DNA of 59,075 bases from JBKHBT01 sp046542255 (GTDB lineage: Bacteria; UBP14; UBA6098; JBKHBT01): assembly GCA_046542255.1 (NCBI GenBank), contig JBKHBT010000010.1, positions 1-59,075 of the forward strand. Direction: 5' to 3'. Made by a program: the position numbers and the translations under genes. Shown here piece after piece: positions 17,411 to 26,679 of the stretch; positions within the stretch are counted from its first letter, which is position 1; every line of letters begins with the position of its first letter. The notes beneath the pieces were generated by a model. It had not been told where the DNA came from. It did no database searches and worked only from the letters and a program-made list of their open reading frames with translations.

Positions 17411-18686
17411 TTTCTTCGTCCTTTTTCTCTTTGATGATCAGTTTAATTTTTTCAATACGGTGTCCTGTCACCTCTTCTATAATAATCAAAATTCCGTAAT
17501 CATCAAGCTCTAACCTGTCTTTTATCTTTGGAACTTCGCCAGTATGATGAAAAACCAGGCCGCCAATCGAATCGAAATCGCCGAATTCTGGTATCTCCAG
17601 GCCAATTTCTTCATTTATCTCATCGATTGTAGTTTTTGCCTGAATAATAAAGACATTAGGAGAAAGTTCCGTGATTGGTTCTTCCTCGACATCGTATTCA
17701 TCCTGAATTTCGCCAACAATTTCTTCGAGAATGTCTTCCATAGTGATCAGGCCAGCAACGCCGCCGTATTCATCGACAACTATGGCCATATGGTTTTTCC
17801 TTCGGCGGAATTCTGCCAGAAGGTCGGAAACAGGTTTGGCTTCCGGGACAAAATAGGGTTTGCGTGATATTTCAAGAAGCGAAGAAATCTTCTCTTTATT
17901 TTGATATGCGATGAGTAGGTCCTTAGCATATAAAATTCCAATGATATTATCAATACGCTCGCGATAGACAGGCAGCCGGGAATGGCCGGCTTCTGCAATA
18001 ATCTGCAAGGCATCTTCGAAACTAGCGCTATCTTTGATACAGACCATATCGATTCTCGGCGACATTATTTCGCGAACCAGAGTATTGCCAATATCGAAGA
18101 TATGCTGTATCATACGTTTTTCTTCGGCCTCCAGTTCATCGATTGAATCTTCACCGGGAATAATCGATGCCAATTCTCTTTCGAATGCAAGCGATTCGAG
18201 CGATTTGATGCCATTTGTTTTGATAAATGGCCTGAGGAGAAAGCGCCATATAATAGTCAGTGGATAAAATATATAGTATAAAACACGGCCGAAAACCAGC
18301 GTAAAAGCTCCCAGTTTCTGCCTTCGCATAGCAAAATGCATCGGCATGAGCTGAAATACTACAATCAATAGTAGCCAGAGAATGGCTCCTTCGATAACAT
18401 ATCTTAGCACCAGATCTGGAAATGTTCCGATTTCAGTAAAAAGCCTATCGAAGATAAAAACAAATAGCACAGTCAGAAAAGCTCGGGATATTATGAAAAA
18501 TATCTCGACTGTTTTTCTATTTGTCATAAGGCCGGCTAGCCATCTTTCACGATTGTCTTCAGAAAATTGCAATTGTTGTAAACGGTCGGCCTTAAGCGAA
18601 TAAAGCGTTGTTTCAAAATGCGTAATAAAATACAGAATCAAAAGCAGTAAAATACAAGCTCCAGTTAATGGAACCCACAACATCAT
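17391..18686 (-). CDS. CNNM/CorC-type membrane protein with CBS pair (HlyC/CorC family)
   Basis: The 431-residue protein has an N-terminal DUF21/CNNM membrane domain (four hydrophobic segments, residues about 1-145), two CBS domains (about 200-330, including MSPRIDMVCI and HMAIVVDEYGGVAGLITMED) and a C-terminal CorC_HlyC domain (about 345-425, FDSIGGLVFHHTGEVP). The family is linked to magnesium or cobalt export, with ATP or other adenine nucleotides bound by the CBS pair. It lies 20 bp after the PgpH-type gene on the same strand and overlaps the C25 gene. The Shine-Dalgarno GGAGG directly touches the ATGATG start, so the real start may be the second ATG or the TTG after it. Confidence 0.9.
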   Translation of the reverse strand: MMLWVPLTGACILLLLILYFITHFETTLYSLKADRLQQLQFSEDNRERWLAGLMTNRKTVEIFFIISRAFLTVLFVFIFDRLFTEIGTFPDLVLRYVIEGAILWLLLIVVFQLMPMHFAMRRQKLGAFTLVFGRVLYYIFYPLTIIWRFLLRPFIKTNGIKSLESLAFERELASIIPGEDSIDELEAEEKRMIQHIFDIGNTLVREIMSPRIDMVCIKDSASFEDALQIIAEAGHSRLPVYRERIDNIIGILYAKDLLIAYQNKEKISSLLEISRKPYFVPEAKPVSDLLAEFRRRKNHMAIVVDEYGGVAGLITMEDILEEIVGEIQDEYDVEEEPITELSPNVFIIQAKTTIDEINEEIGLEIPEFGDFDSIGGLVFHHTGEVPKIKDRLELDDYGILIIIEEVTGHRIEKIKLIIKEKKDEENGDKKD

Positions 18687-18706
18687 CCTCCTGGTTACAC
18701 TTTTAT

Positions 18707-20941
18707 CTACCAGGGCAATTCATTCTCATTGCCCATTTTTCGCTGATGGTGTATTCCTAAAAGTCCATTTTTCAGCGATTTCTTTATCTTGTTTATATCG
18801 GTTAGTGTTAATTTGCTTTCGTCCAATTGGCCATTGAATAGTCTTTCATTAATAAGCCTATCAACAATATCCCCAATATTATCCTTTGTTTTCTCTGCAA
18901 GGCCTCTAACAGCGGCTTCGCTAATATCCGAGAGCATAATAATCCCAGCTTCTTTGCTCCGAGGCCTTGGCCCGGGATATCGGAAGTCGGTTTCATCGAT
19001 TTCGGGATTTTTACTTTTGGCGATTTTATAGAAATATTTGATAATCGTCGTTCCATGATGCTGCTTTATGATATCTATAATCGGTTCCGGCAGCTTATTT
19101 GATTTAGCAAGGTCGACTCCATCTTTGACATGGCTAATGAGTATCTTTGCGCTTTCTGTTGGAGTAAGGTTTTCATGCCGGGAACGTGGAGGGTCGTTTT
19201 CATTGAAATATTCTGGCTTGAAGAGCTTGCCGATATCATGAAAATAGCCTCCGACCCGGCATAGCAATGGGTCGGCTTCTATTTCTTCTGCTGCATTATG
19301 AGCTAGAGTCGCCACATTCATCGAATGATGATATGTCCCAGTGCCCTCGACAGAAAGCTGCATCAGAAGCTGATGATTCGGGGTTGCAAACTCTGTTAGA
19401 GTGAAACTCGAAGTCATACCCAAAAAGTTCTCTATGAAATTAAGTAAGAAAATAGCAATCAAAGCATATACAAATATCGCTATGGAATGATATGCAAAAA
19501 GCTCCAGCGGACTGTGTGTCTTGGGGCCAAGTGTAGATTCTTCGAGAACAAAAATTACGAACATACTCGATAAAATAGAGAGCAAAATAGGGAAATATAT
19601 ATCACGCCTTTTTTTAAGAAGCGGAAATCCAATCGCAAGAATGATTCCCGGGACAAGAATCTCGGTGAATAGCAAGAAATTCTTACTGAAACTGAGAAAT
19701 ACCATAAATGTCGAAAAGACAAGAGCAGAAATTGCGTCTTCCAAATCGAAAAATGCCGAAAGCAAAACGGCAATAAGAGAAATCGGCATCAAAATGAAAT
19801 AGTCATTGAAATTCTGGAGAATATATGCTGCAGTATATTGTAAAAAGAAAACCAAGAGATAAAAAGTAAAAAGCTGCAAATTATCCCAGAGTTTCTTCTT
19901 GTATATTACGAGATAGAAGGCAAATATAAATACCATTATTGTATTGGTTATTATCCAGCCTATCGCAAGCAAGATTCTTCTGGCAAAAGTTTTGGTATGC
20001 TTTTTTTTGTTTAATTCATTGGCCCATGCTTCGAGTTTCCTATGTATCTCGGGAGTGACTTTTTCGTGGAAACCGACGATCTTCTCATCCTTTTTGACTG
20101 TTTCGATTATCCTATCCACTGTTTTCATTCTGGATTGGCGTCTTTCATTAGTTGTTTCCCAGTCTGGTATGAGATTGGGCTTTATGAAATTGGGTCCGAG
20201 TTTCCGGGCAAGTTCGGCTTTGTCGGGAAAGTCGAATTTATCGGCAATTTTGCGTTTGTATTTATCGACCATGTCTTTTTGTGTCATTACAAGCTGCGGA
20301 GTATATGGGTTTTCATTACCATCTCGACGAATCGAGTAATATAGGCTATTTAGCGTATCTGGAATGGAATCTTCGGAGTAAAAGCCTTCCTCGTATAAAG
20401 GCTCGATGACTTCTTTCATAGCTTCTGAGAGTTCCGAGAATTTGCGAAGATGGGCAAAAAATTCAACTGTTTGTTTCTTAAAATTAATACCGAAAATCGC
20501 TTCGAGAGAATCACGCTGCTCGGAAAGCTCCAGTTTGGATTTTGTGAGAAGGCTTTCCGCTTTTGCTATTTTCATCTCGATGCTGTCGATATTTGCTCTT
20601 GAAATATCTTTACGATAATCGAGAACAACAGGTACTTTTCTGGCAACGAGCTGCCTTTCTTTGCGGAGAGAATCCTCGGATTGATATACATCGAATTTGA
20701 ATCCTGAAACGATTTCTTTCTTGGATATCTCGCCAATATCAGGGTATCCTGCTTCCTGTTTGTTCAAATGTGGAATAATAGAAAGGACAAGTAGCAGGAA
20801 AAGCAATATTATCTGTCTGGGGTACTTCTTTATAAAGGACTTTATATTATTTGCATAGGGAGCGAATCTGCGACTCTCTCCCTCCCGTGATGAATCTTCC
20901 AATTTCTCTTCGTCTTTTTTAAAGCAATAGGTATAACTCAT
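18707..20941 (-). CDS. PgpH/YqfF-type 7TM HD-domain phosphodiesterase
   Basis: The 744-residue protein has a cytoplasmic N-terminus, one membrane helix (about 40-60), a large extracytoplasmic 7TMR-HDED domain (about 75-315), a seven-helix block (about 325-510) and a C-terminal HD domain. The HD domain shows GTYHHSMNVATLAHNAA near residue 532, YFHDIGKL near 569, HVKDG and a QHHGT motif, so both metal sites look complete. PgpH homologues hydrolyse cyclic-di-AMP, so the organism probably uses that messenger. In many genomes this gene is followed by ybeY and then a CNNM/CorC gene; here ybeY is missing and the CNNM gene follows directly. No convincing ribosome binding site precedes the ATG. Confidence 0.92.
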   Translation of the reverse strand: MSYTYCFKKDEEKLEDSSREGESRRFAPYANNIKSFIKKYPRQIILLFLLLVLSIIPHLNKQEAGYPDIGEISKKEIVSGFKFDVYQSEDSLRKERQLVARKVPVVLDYRKDISRANIDSIEMKIAKAESLLTKSKLELSEQRDSLEAIFGINFKKQTVEFFAHLRKFSELSEAMKEVIEPLYEEGFYSEDSIPDTLNSLYYSIRRDGNENPYTPQLVMTQKDMVDKYKRKIADKFDFPDKAELARKLGPNFIKPNLIPDWETTNERRQSRMKTVDRIIETVKKDEKIVGFHEKVTPEIHRKLEAWANELNKKKHTKTFARRILLAIGWIITNTIMVFIFAFYLVIYKKKLWDNLQLFTFYLLVFFLQYTAAYILQNFNDYFILMPISLIAVLLSAFFDLEDAISALVFSTFMVFLSFSKNFLLFTEILVPGIILAIGFPLLKKRRDIYFPILLSILSSMFVIFVLEESTLGPKTHSPLELFAYHSIAIFVYALIAIFLLNFIENFLGMTSSFTLTEFATPNHQLLMQLSVEGTGTYHHSMNVATLAHNAAEEIEADPLLCRVGGYFHDIGKLFKPEYFNENDPPRSRHENLTPTESAKILISHVKDGVDLAKSNKLPEPIIDIIKQHHGTTIIKYFYKIAKSKNPEIDETDFRYPGPRPRSKEAGIIMLSDISEAAVRGLAEKTKDNIGDIVDRLINERLFNGQLDESKLTLTDINKIKKSLKNGLLGIHHQRKMGNENELPW

Positions 20942-21155
20942 GTAAACTGGAAACCTATTACTCGGTTAATATTTAATCCAGCATACTTTAATCGCTTGTA
21001 TATATAAATCGCATTTCCAATTTTAAGCAATATTTTTATCATTTTTGGCTAAATTAATCTTATTTGCTCATTTTTTTACTGGAAATGCCGTGAATTGGGT
21101 TTTTATTGTTGATTTTATTATTAGTATTGCTATTTTTGAGTAAAAGGAGGTTACC

Positions 21156-22727
21156 ATGAAATTAAGAATTAGTATCTTTTTATTTTTAACAGTTATTTTA
21201 TTAGCAGTCGAGCCTGGCCAAATCGTAATCAATGAAATTTGTTTTAATCCTGATGGTGTCGATGAGGAGTGGATAGAATTGCATAATATTATGCGCAGTG
21301 ATATTACTCTGGATTCGACAGTCTATATTTCAGACGGTGAAGGTACCTATTATTTCGAAGGCCTGACTGTACCGGCTGGAGGATTTATCACAATGAAATC
21401 CAGGACCGAAGGCGGTTTTCCTTTCGATGCCGATATAGATATTTCGGATGCCGGTATTCAGCTTTCTAATGTACATGACGAGCTATTTATCAAAGAGGGC
21501 GAAACCCTTATCGATTCTATCGACTATTATGCTTCCTGGTGCAGCCTTCCCGGACATACTCTGGAAAGAAAAAATCCCTATTTCACAGGGCTTCACCCTT
21601 TGAACCTTGTTGCTGGCCTTCGTGAAGAAGGAACTCCTGGAGAGGTCAATTCCGTGCACACTTCGCCAACAGAATTCCCTCCGGCAGTAGTAAGGATAGA
21701 ATATTCGCCATCTATTCCGTCTGCTACCGAGATGGTCGATGTAGAAGCTGTCATTATAGATGAAATGCCACTTGCCGATGTAACGCTTCATTATACAAAT
21801 GGCGATATAAGCGGAGAATCCGATATGACTGATATTGGCGATAATTGGTATTCTGGTTCGATAGAAGAGTTCTCTCATGGCGATATGGTAAGCTACTTTA
21901 TTGTTGCCGTCGATGTTGAAGCTCAGGTCGATACATCCGAAACGAAAGCATATTTCGTCATCGATTCGATCGTGGAAGGGCCAATCGTAATAAATGAAAT
22001 TATGTATGACTCGCCCGGCGAAGACAATGAATGGATCGAGCTTTACAATAGAACAGAAGAAGAGATAAATCTCTATGAATGGACGCTAAAAGACGGCTCC
22101 AGATCCGAATTCGAATTCCCCGAAGATGCAGTTATAGCTCCTAATGGCTATCTCGTAGTGGCTGGAAATGGCTATGACTTCTATCATGAATATGGAATCG
22201 AAAACTATACCGGCGATTTTCCTTTTGCACTCAATAATTCCGGCGATTCCATAATACTCAAAAATGACGATGGAAGATTGATCGATATCCTGGAATATTC
22301 AACAGGAGGCGGCTGGCCATCTATCGGACATGGCGATGGTTATACTCTTCAGCTAAATGACCCCGAAACCGATAATTCCGATCCTGTTAATTGGTCGGGA
22401 AGCACTGTTCTCGGCGGAACACCCGGCGAAGCAAATGATGCCGTCAAGGAAAATATCACATTCGCCAGGCCGGAGAAGCTGATGATTAAATCGATCAGCC
22501 CTAATCCATTCAATTCCAGCTTCAGGCTTGATTTTGATGCTATTAATTCAGAAGAAATTAAACTGGAGATTTTGGATACTCGCGGCGCGATTGTTTTGAA
22601 ACAGAAAATAGATAATTCATTCGGTTCGGTTTTGGTCGATGCTAATAATATGGAATCTGGAGTATATATCATAAAAATCTCGGCAAATAATTACTCTGAC
22701 CAATCAAAAGCCGTTTTAATAAAATAG
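21156..22727 (+). CDS. Secreted protein with two lamin-tail domains and T9SS sorting domain
   Basis: The 523-residue protein starts with a signal peptide (SIFLFLTVILLAVEPG, cleavage near residue 20). Two lamin-tail domains follow at about 22-150 (VINEICFNPDGVDEEWIELHN) and 272-410 (VINEIMYDSPGEDNEWIELYN), separated by an Ig-like region. LTD domains in bacteria are often on secreted nucleases or surface proteins, but no catalytic domain is present here. The T9SS type A domain runs from about 440 (SISPNPFNSSF) and ends in SGVYIIKISANNYSDQSK and a final Lys. A strong AAAGGAGG lies 6 bp before the ATG. It diverges from the PgpH-type gene across 214 bp. Confidence 0.88.
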   Translation: MKLRISIFLFLTVILLAVEPGQIVINEICFNPDGVDEEWIELHNIMRSDITLDSTVYISDGEGTYYFEGLTVPAGGFITMKSRTEGGFPFDADIDISDAGIQLSNVHDELFIKEGETLIDSIDYYASWCSLPGHTLERKNPYFTGLHPLNLVAGLREEGTPGEVNSVHTSPTEFPPAVVRIEYSPSIPSATEMVDVEAVIIDEMPLADVTLHYTNGDISGESDMTDIGDNWYSGSIEEFSHGDMVSYFIVAVDVEAQVDTSETKAYFVIDSIVEGPIVINEIMYDSPGEDNEWIELYNRTEEEINLYEWTLKDGSRSEFEFPEDAVIAPNGYLVVAGNGYDFYHEYGIENYTGDFPFALNNSGDSIILKNDDGRLIDILEYSTGGGWPSIGHGDGYTLQLNDPETDNSDPVNWSGSTVLGGTPGEANDAVKENITFARPEKLMIKSISPNPFNSSFRLDFDAINSEEIKLEILDTRGAIVLKQKIDNSFGSVLVDANNMESGVYIIKISANNYSDQSKAVLIK

Positions 22728-22810
22728 CTTCGGGATTCGGCCGAAATATTCTATTGACCAAAACACCAAAAGACAATAACTTTGCCTTCAATTGATATAC
22801 GGAGGATTAG

Positions 22811-24172
22811 ATGGCAAAATCATTATATGAGCAGACATTAGAAGCAATAAACAATAAAGAAGCCAGAGTTTGCATAATCGGTTTGGGCTATGTCGGACTT
22901 CCACTGGCAATAGAATGCCTTAATGCCGGGTTCAAAGTAGATGGCTATGATGTATCGAAAAAAAAAGTAGAACTATTGAAATCTGGCAAGTCGGATGTTC
23001 TTGATGTACCTTCGGCCGAAGTAAAAAAATATATAGATTCAGGTGATTTTCGAGTATCCACAGATACCCAAATAATAAAAGATGGCCTTATTTTACCCAT
23101 CTGTGTCCCGACTCCGCTTTCGAAATCACATGAGCCGGATGTATCCTATATAGAAAGCGCATTGGCGGATATAATTCCGAAAATGCAAGAAGGCTCTATG
23201 GTAGTACTTGAAAGCACAACTTATCCCGGTACTACTCAGGAGCTTATTCGTGAAAGGTTGGAAGAGCACGGTTTCAAAGACGGCGAAAATGTATTTATCG
23301 CCTATTCACCCGAACGAGTCGATCCGGGGAATCCGAAATATCAGACCCATAATACACCTAAAGTAGTCGGTTCTGATTTCGACACATCCCGAAAGATAGC
23401 CGAGGTATTTTACAAATCGGTTCTCGAAAGCGTTGTACCTGTTTCTTCATCTATGAGCGCCGAGATGGTCAAGCTTCTCGAGAATACTTTCCGCAGCGTC
23501 AATATTGCGCTGGTCAATGAGCTTGCCCAGATGTGCGAGCTTCTGGAAATCGATGTCTGGGAAGTTATCGATGCAGCATCCAGCAAGCCATTTGGATTTA
23601 TGCCATTTTATCCCGGCCCCGGCGTTGGTGGGCATTGTATTCCTATAGACCCGCAATATCTTTCATGGAAAATGAAATCGCATAAATATTTCTCCAGGTT
23701 TATTGAACTGGCCAGCGATGTCAATGCTAATATGCCGCGATATGTTGTTATTCAACTTATGGAATTTCTTAACCGCAATGGAATCGCACTTACCGGAAGC
23801 AAGGTTCTTATGGTTGGCATTGCATACAAACGCGATATTTCCGATGTCCGTGAATCTCCAGCACTGGATATCATGGAACTACTCGAGCAGAAGGGCGTGG
23901 ATATTTCTTATCATGACCCATTTGTCGATGCAATCAGATGGACAGGCGATAGCCTTAAAAGAAATACTCCACTGGATGATAAAAATATTGCAGATTACGA
24001 TTGTATTCTCATTGCAACAGACCATACAGATATCGACTATAAGATGATCTTTGAAAAGGCAAAATATATTTTCGATACTCGTAATGTATTTGCCAAACAT
24101 ATTCCCCATGAAGAGCTTGCTAAAACCGATAAGATAAAAATCGTTGGTTGGGGTAACGATAAAATAGACTAA
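22811..24172 (+). CDS. UDP-N-acetylglucosamine/mannosamine-type 6-dehydrogenase
   Basis: The 453-residue nucleotide-sugar dehydrogenase oxidises the C6 hydroxyl of a UDP-sugar to a carboxylate using NAD, making uronic acid precursors for surface polysaccharide. The NAD-binding motif GLGYVGLPLA is near residue 24, the dimer region has LLENTFRSVNIALVNELAQ, and the catalytic Cys276 lies in GPGVGGHCIPIDP. The stretch YSPERVDPGN and the GPGVGGHCIPIDP motif fit the WbpA/WecC/TviB group (N-acetylhexosamine substrates) better than UDP-glucose dehydrogenase. Other polysaccharide genes are not near. GGAGG lies 6 bp before the ATG. purF follows after 23 bp and is probably co-transcribed. Confidence 0.9.
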   Translation: MAKSLYEQTLEAINNKEARVCIIGLGYVGLPLAIECLNAGFKVDGYDVSKKKVELLKSGKSDVLDVPSAEVKKYIDSGDFRVSTDTQIIKDGLILPICVPTPLSKSHEPDVSYIESALADIIPKMQEGSMVVLESTTYPGTTQELIRERLEEHGFKDGENVFIAYSPERVDPGNPKYQTHNTPKVVGSDFDTSRKIAEVFYKSVLESVVPVSSSMSAEMVKLLENTFRSVNIALVNELAQMCELLEIDVWEVIDAASSKPFGFMPFYPGPGVGGHCIPIDPQYLSWKMKSHKYFSRFIELASDVNANMPRYVVIQLMEFLNRNGIALTGSKVLMVGIAYKRDISDVRESPALDIMELLEQKGVDISYHDPFVDAIRWTGDSLKRNTPLDDKNIADYDCILIATDHTDIDYKMIFEKAKYIFDTRNVFAKHIPHEELAKTDKIKIVGWGNDKID

Positions 24173-24195
24173 TCACAAATTCGAAAAAGGAAATT

Positions 24196-25638
24196 ATGAT
24201 AAATAGAACTGGCAAACCTCGCGAGGAATGCGGTGTATTTGGTATTGTTAATTCTGAGCAGTCGGCTCGTAAGGCATATCTGGGCCTTTATGCTCTCCAG
24301 CACAGAGGGCAGGAATCCGCCGGCATATCTACTGTCTGTGAAGGCAAGATAATGACATATAAAAGACTCGGCCTTGTTAGCGATATTTTCAATAATGAGG
24401 AAATATTCGAGCGCTTGCCCGGCGATATGGCAATTGCTCACAATAGATATTCAACTTCCGGTTCCACTACCCTTAATAATGCACAACCTCTGACTGTATC
24501 TTTCAAAGCTGGTATGATTTCGGCGGCACATAATGGCAATCTTGTCAATGCCGGCCTGCTTCGAAAGCAAATGGAAAACGATGGAACGATTTTCACTACT
24601 ACAAGCGATTCCGAGGTACTTCTGCATCTTATCGCAAGGTCAAAAGAAGACGATTTGCAGGATATGATAATATCTGCGCTTCAGCAGCTTCAGGGCGCAT
24701 ACTCTTTTCTTCTACTTACACCGGACGCGCTGTATGCAGTCCGCGACCCTCATGGAATAAGGCCATTATGTATCGGTAAAAAAGGTGATGAATGGGCTGT
24801 TTCAAGCGAAACATGCGCATTCGATTTGCTTCAGTTCGATTATATTCGCACTGTCGAGCCGGGCGAGCTGGTGATTCTTCGAAAAGGCCAAAAGCCGGAA
24901 AGCATTCGCCCATTTCCCGAAGTCGATAGATTCGCAGGATGCGTTTTTGAGTTCATTTATTTTGCAAGGCCGGATAGCTTCGTATTCAATAAACCTGTCG
25001 ATAAGGTTCGGCGCAGGATGGGGCGTCAACTGGCAAAAGAGGCTCCGGTAGCCGATGCAGATGCTGTAATCGCAGTCCCCGATAGCTCCAATACCGCAGC
25101 TCTGGGATATGCCAATGAATTGGGCATTCCATTTGAACTCGGCCTTATCAGAAACCATTATATCGGAAGAACATTCATATTGCCCAAGCAGATGGAAAGA
25201 GACATCTCTGCCAGAATCAAATATAATCCTGTAAAAGGCATATTGAAGGGCAAAAAAATAGTAGTAGTCGATGATTCGATTGTTAGAGGCACAACAAGCA
25301 AAAAACTCGTAAGCATGATTAGGGATGCTGGCGCTAGAGAGATTCATTTCCGTGTTGCATCTCCGGAAATTATTGCTCCATGCTACTATGGAGTCGATAC
25401 TCCGCAGAAGGACAAGCTTATTGCCGCTCTTAAGTCAAATGATGAGATTGCAGAGCATCTGCAGGTTGAATCTCTCAAATATCTTTCGATCGAAGGGCTA
25501 AAAGAGATTTCGCATTTAGACCATATCGGCCTTTGCTATGCCTGTTTCAATGAAAAATATCCGGTACCGATAAAAGGCTATGACAATCTCAATCAAAAGA
25601 AATGTTTTGAAAATAAGTTTTCTTTTGAAGAAGATTAA
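24196..25638 (+). CDS. purF: Amidophosphoribosyltransferase (first step of purine synthesis)
   Basis: The 480-residue enzyme makes phosphoribosylamine from PRPP and glutamine. An 11-residue propeptide precedes the N-terminal nucleophile Cys12 (EECGVFGI), followed by ALQHRGQESAGI and NGNLVN of the glutaminase domain. The PRPP-binding motif VVVDDSIVRGTTSK is near residue 353. Four cysteines (C249, C396, C447 and C450, the last two in GLCYACFN) match the 4Fe-4S ligands of the Bacillus-type enzyme, so the protein should hold an oxygen-sensitive cluster and undergo propeptide cleavage. Other purine genes are not present. It lies 23 bp after the nucleotide-sugar dehydrogenase. Confidence 0.97.
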   Translation: MINRTGKPREECGVFGIVNSEQSARKAYLGLYALQHRGQESAGISTVCEGKIMTYKRLGLVSDIFNNEEIFERLPGDMAIAHNRYSTSGSTTLNNAQPLTVSFKAGMISAAHNGNLVNAGLLRKQMENDGTIFTTTSDSEVLLHLIARSKEDDLQDMIISALQQLQGAYSFLLLTPDALYAVRDPHGIRPLCIGKKGDEWAVSSETCAFDLLQFDYIRTVEPGELVILRKGQKPESIRPFPEVDRFAGCVFEFIYFARPDSFVFNKPVDKVRRRMGRQLAKEAPVADADAVIAVPDSSNTAALGYANELGIPFELGLIRNHYIGRTFILPKQMERDISARIKYNPVKGILKGKKIVVVDDSIVRGTTSKKLVSMIRDAGAREIHFRVASPEIIAPCYYGVDTPQKDKLIAALKSNDEIAEHLQVESLKYLSIEGLKEISHLDHIGLCYACFNEKYPVPIKGYDNLNQKKCFENKFSFEED

Positions 25639-25740
25639 TAGAATATATCGTTTTTCGATTTTCTTATCCCTTCTCAAATCACCGATTTTACCCAAACTCG
25701 ATGAATATAAAGCTAATCCCTGTTCTGAGCAGTTGAAAAA

Positions 25741-25812
25741 AAAGGTTTATAGATGTTTTTTTAGCTAGAAATAGTATGCCAGTGCGCAAACATACGCATT
25801 GTCTGGCATTTG
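25741..25812 (+). repeat. Dispersed palindromic element, copy 5 (degenerate)
   Basis: A diverged copy without the AT spacer: AAAGGTTTATAGATG, then a T-run and TAGC matching the core, and a hairpin whose outer arms read ATGCCAG and CTGGCAT and whose inner arms are TGCG and CGCA. The outer arms differ from other copies but still pair. It lies in the 289-bp gap after purF, where no gene was seen. Confidence 0.6.
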
Positions 25813-25927
25813 TCTATTGATATCTATTCGTTAATTTTTTCAAGATTTTTGAAACTTTTCAGAAACCAGTCCGTCATACATTAATGAAGACGATGAAAAG
25901 TGATAGAATAAAACGAAGGAGAACAAA

Positions 25928-26089
25928 ATGAATAGCCAAATCGAACTTACTCCGAACCTGATCTTCCTGATTAGCATGGGTATTCCGGTTGCTGGTATGC
26001 TTCTTTCAAATACGAAAGAAACCCCGAAAAAAGCGCCGGGAGTCGTAACATTCCGTAGAAAAGCAACCCTTCAGGACAGGAGAAGATAA
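25928..26089 (+). CDS. Small membrane protein, 53 residues
   Basis: This short frame is preceded by GAAGGAG at good spacing. The product starts MNSQIELTPN, has one hydrophobic segment (about residues 11-26, LIFLISMGIPVAGMLL), then a Lys/Pro-rich stretch and a strongly basic tail ending QDRRR, which fits a membrane anchor with a positive cytoplasmic tail. Its stop overlaps the start of the next gene by one base (TAATG), so the two are translationally coupled and probably work together. I do not recognise a family. Confidence 0.7.
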   Translation: MNSQIELTPNLIFLISMGIPVAGMLLSNTKETPKKAPGVVTFRRKATLQDRRR

Positions 26090-26586
26090 TGGCTGAGCTA
26101 GTAGAACTACTTATACCGCTGACTTTTATCACGCTTTTGATGGCAATTCCGATTCTCTCAATCATTAGAAAAATATTGGCAGATAAAGCCCTGGAAAGGG
26201 AGAGAATCCTGGCAATCGAAAAGGGAGTCGGAGTCCCTCCGATGGTTGATAATAGAAAATCAAAAAAGAAATTGCCATCTATCGATCTCAGAAATGGTAT
26301 TATAGCTGTTTTTGTTGGGCTTGCATTCATCGCACTCGCAGTTTACGGCCATGGATGGAATCCATTCGGTGTGGAAGAAGCCCGCGGATTTTCTTATATT
26401 CTGGTCGGCGCCGGCTTGATCGTTGGATTTGTCGGTATTGCAAAGATTCTCTGGTTCTTTATAGCAAAAAATCATTTCCCAGAGCTTTCCGACAATGATA
26501 AGGACAAACTACAGTTCCAATACAAGCCCGCTCCCGATTATAATAGCGAAATCAAGGAATCGGAAGAGAATCCTTATAGCGAATAA
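26089..26586 (+). CDS. Membrane protein, DUF6249-like
   Basis: The 165-residue protein has three hydrophobic segments (about residues 8-26, 69-88 and 100-127) and a charged loop containing LERERILAIEKGVGVPP after the first. That loop, with ERER-x-AI/L-IEKG, is typical of a small family of inner-membrane proteins annotated as DUF6249 in Bacteroidota and relatives, whose role is not known. The C-terminal 35 residues are polar. It is coupled to the 53-residue frame before it. A terminator-like hairpin with a long T-run follows. Confidence 0.68.
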   Translation: MAELVELLIPLTFITLLMAIPILSIIRKILADKALERERILAIEKGVGVPPMVDNRKSKKKLPSIDLRNGIIAVFVGLAFIALAVYGHGWNPFGVEEARGFSYILVGAGLIVGFVGIAKILWFFIAKNHFPELSDNDKDKLQFQYKPAPDYNSEIKESEENPYSE

Positions 26587-26607
26587 AATAGTTTTGCACC
26601 CAGAGAG

Positions 26608-26641
26608 AAGCGTAGGCAATCTTGTCAGCGCTTTTTTTTTT
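26608..26641 (+). terminator. Weak terminator with long T-run
   Basis: A short stem AAGCG / CGCTT with a 16-nt loop is followed by a run of about nine T. It lies 22 bp after the DUF6249-like gene. Confidence 0.5.
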
Positions 26642-26679
26642 GTTTGTTTTTTAGATTCTGTATATTATAATTGTTTATT

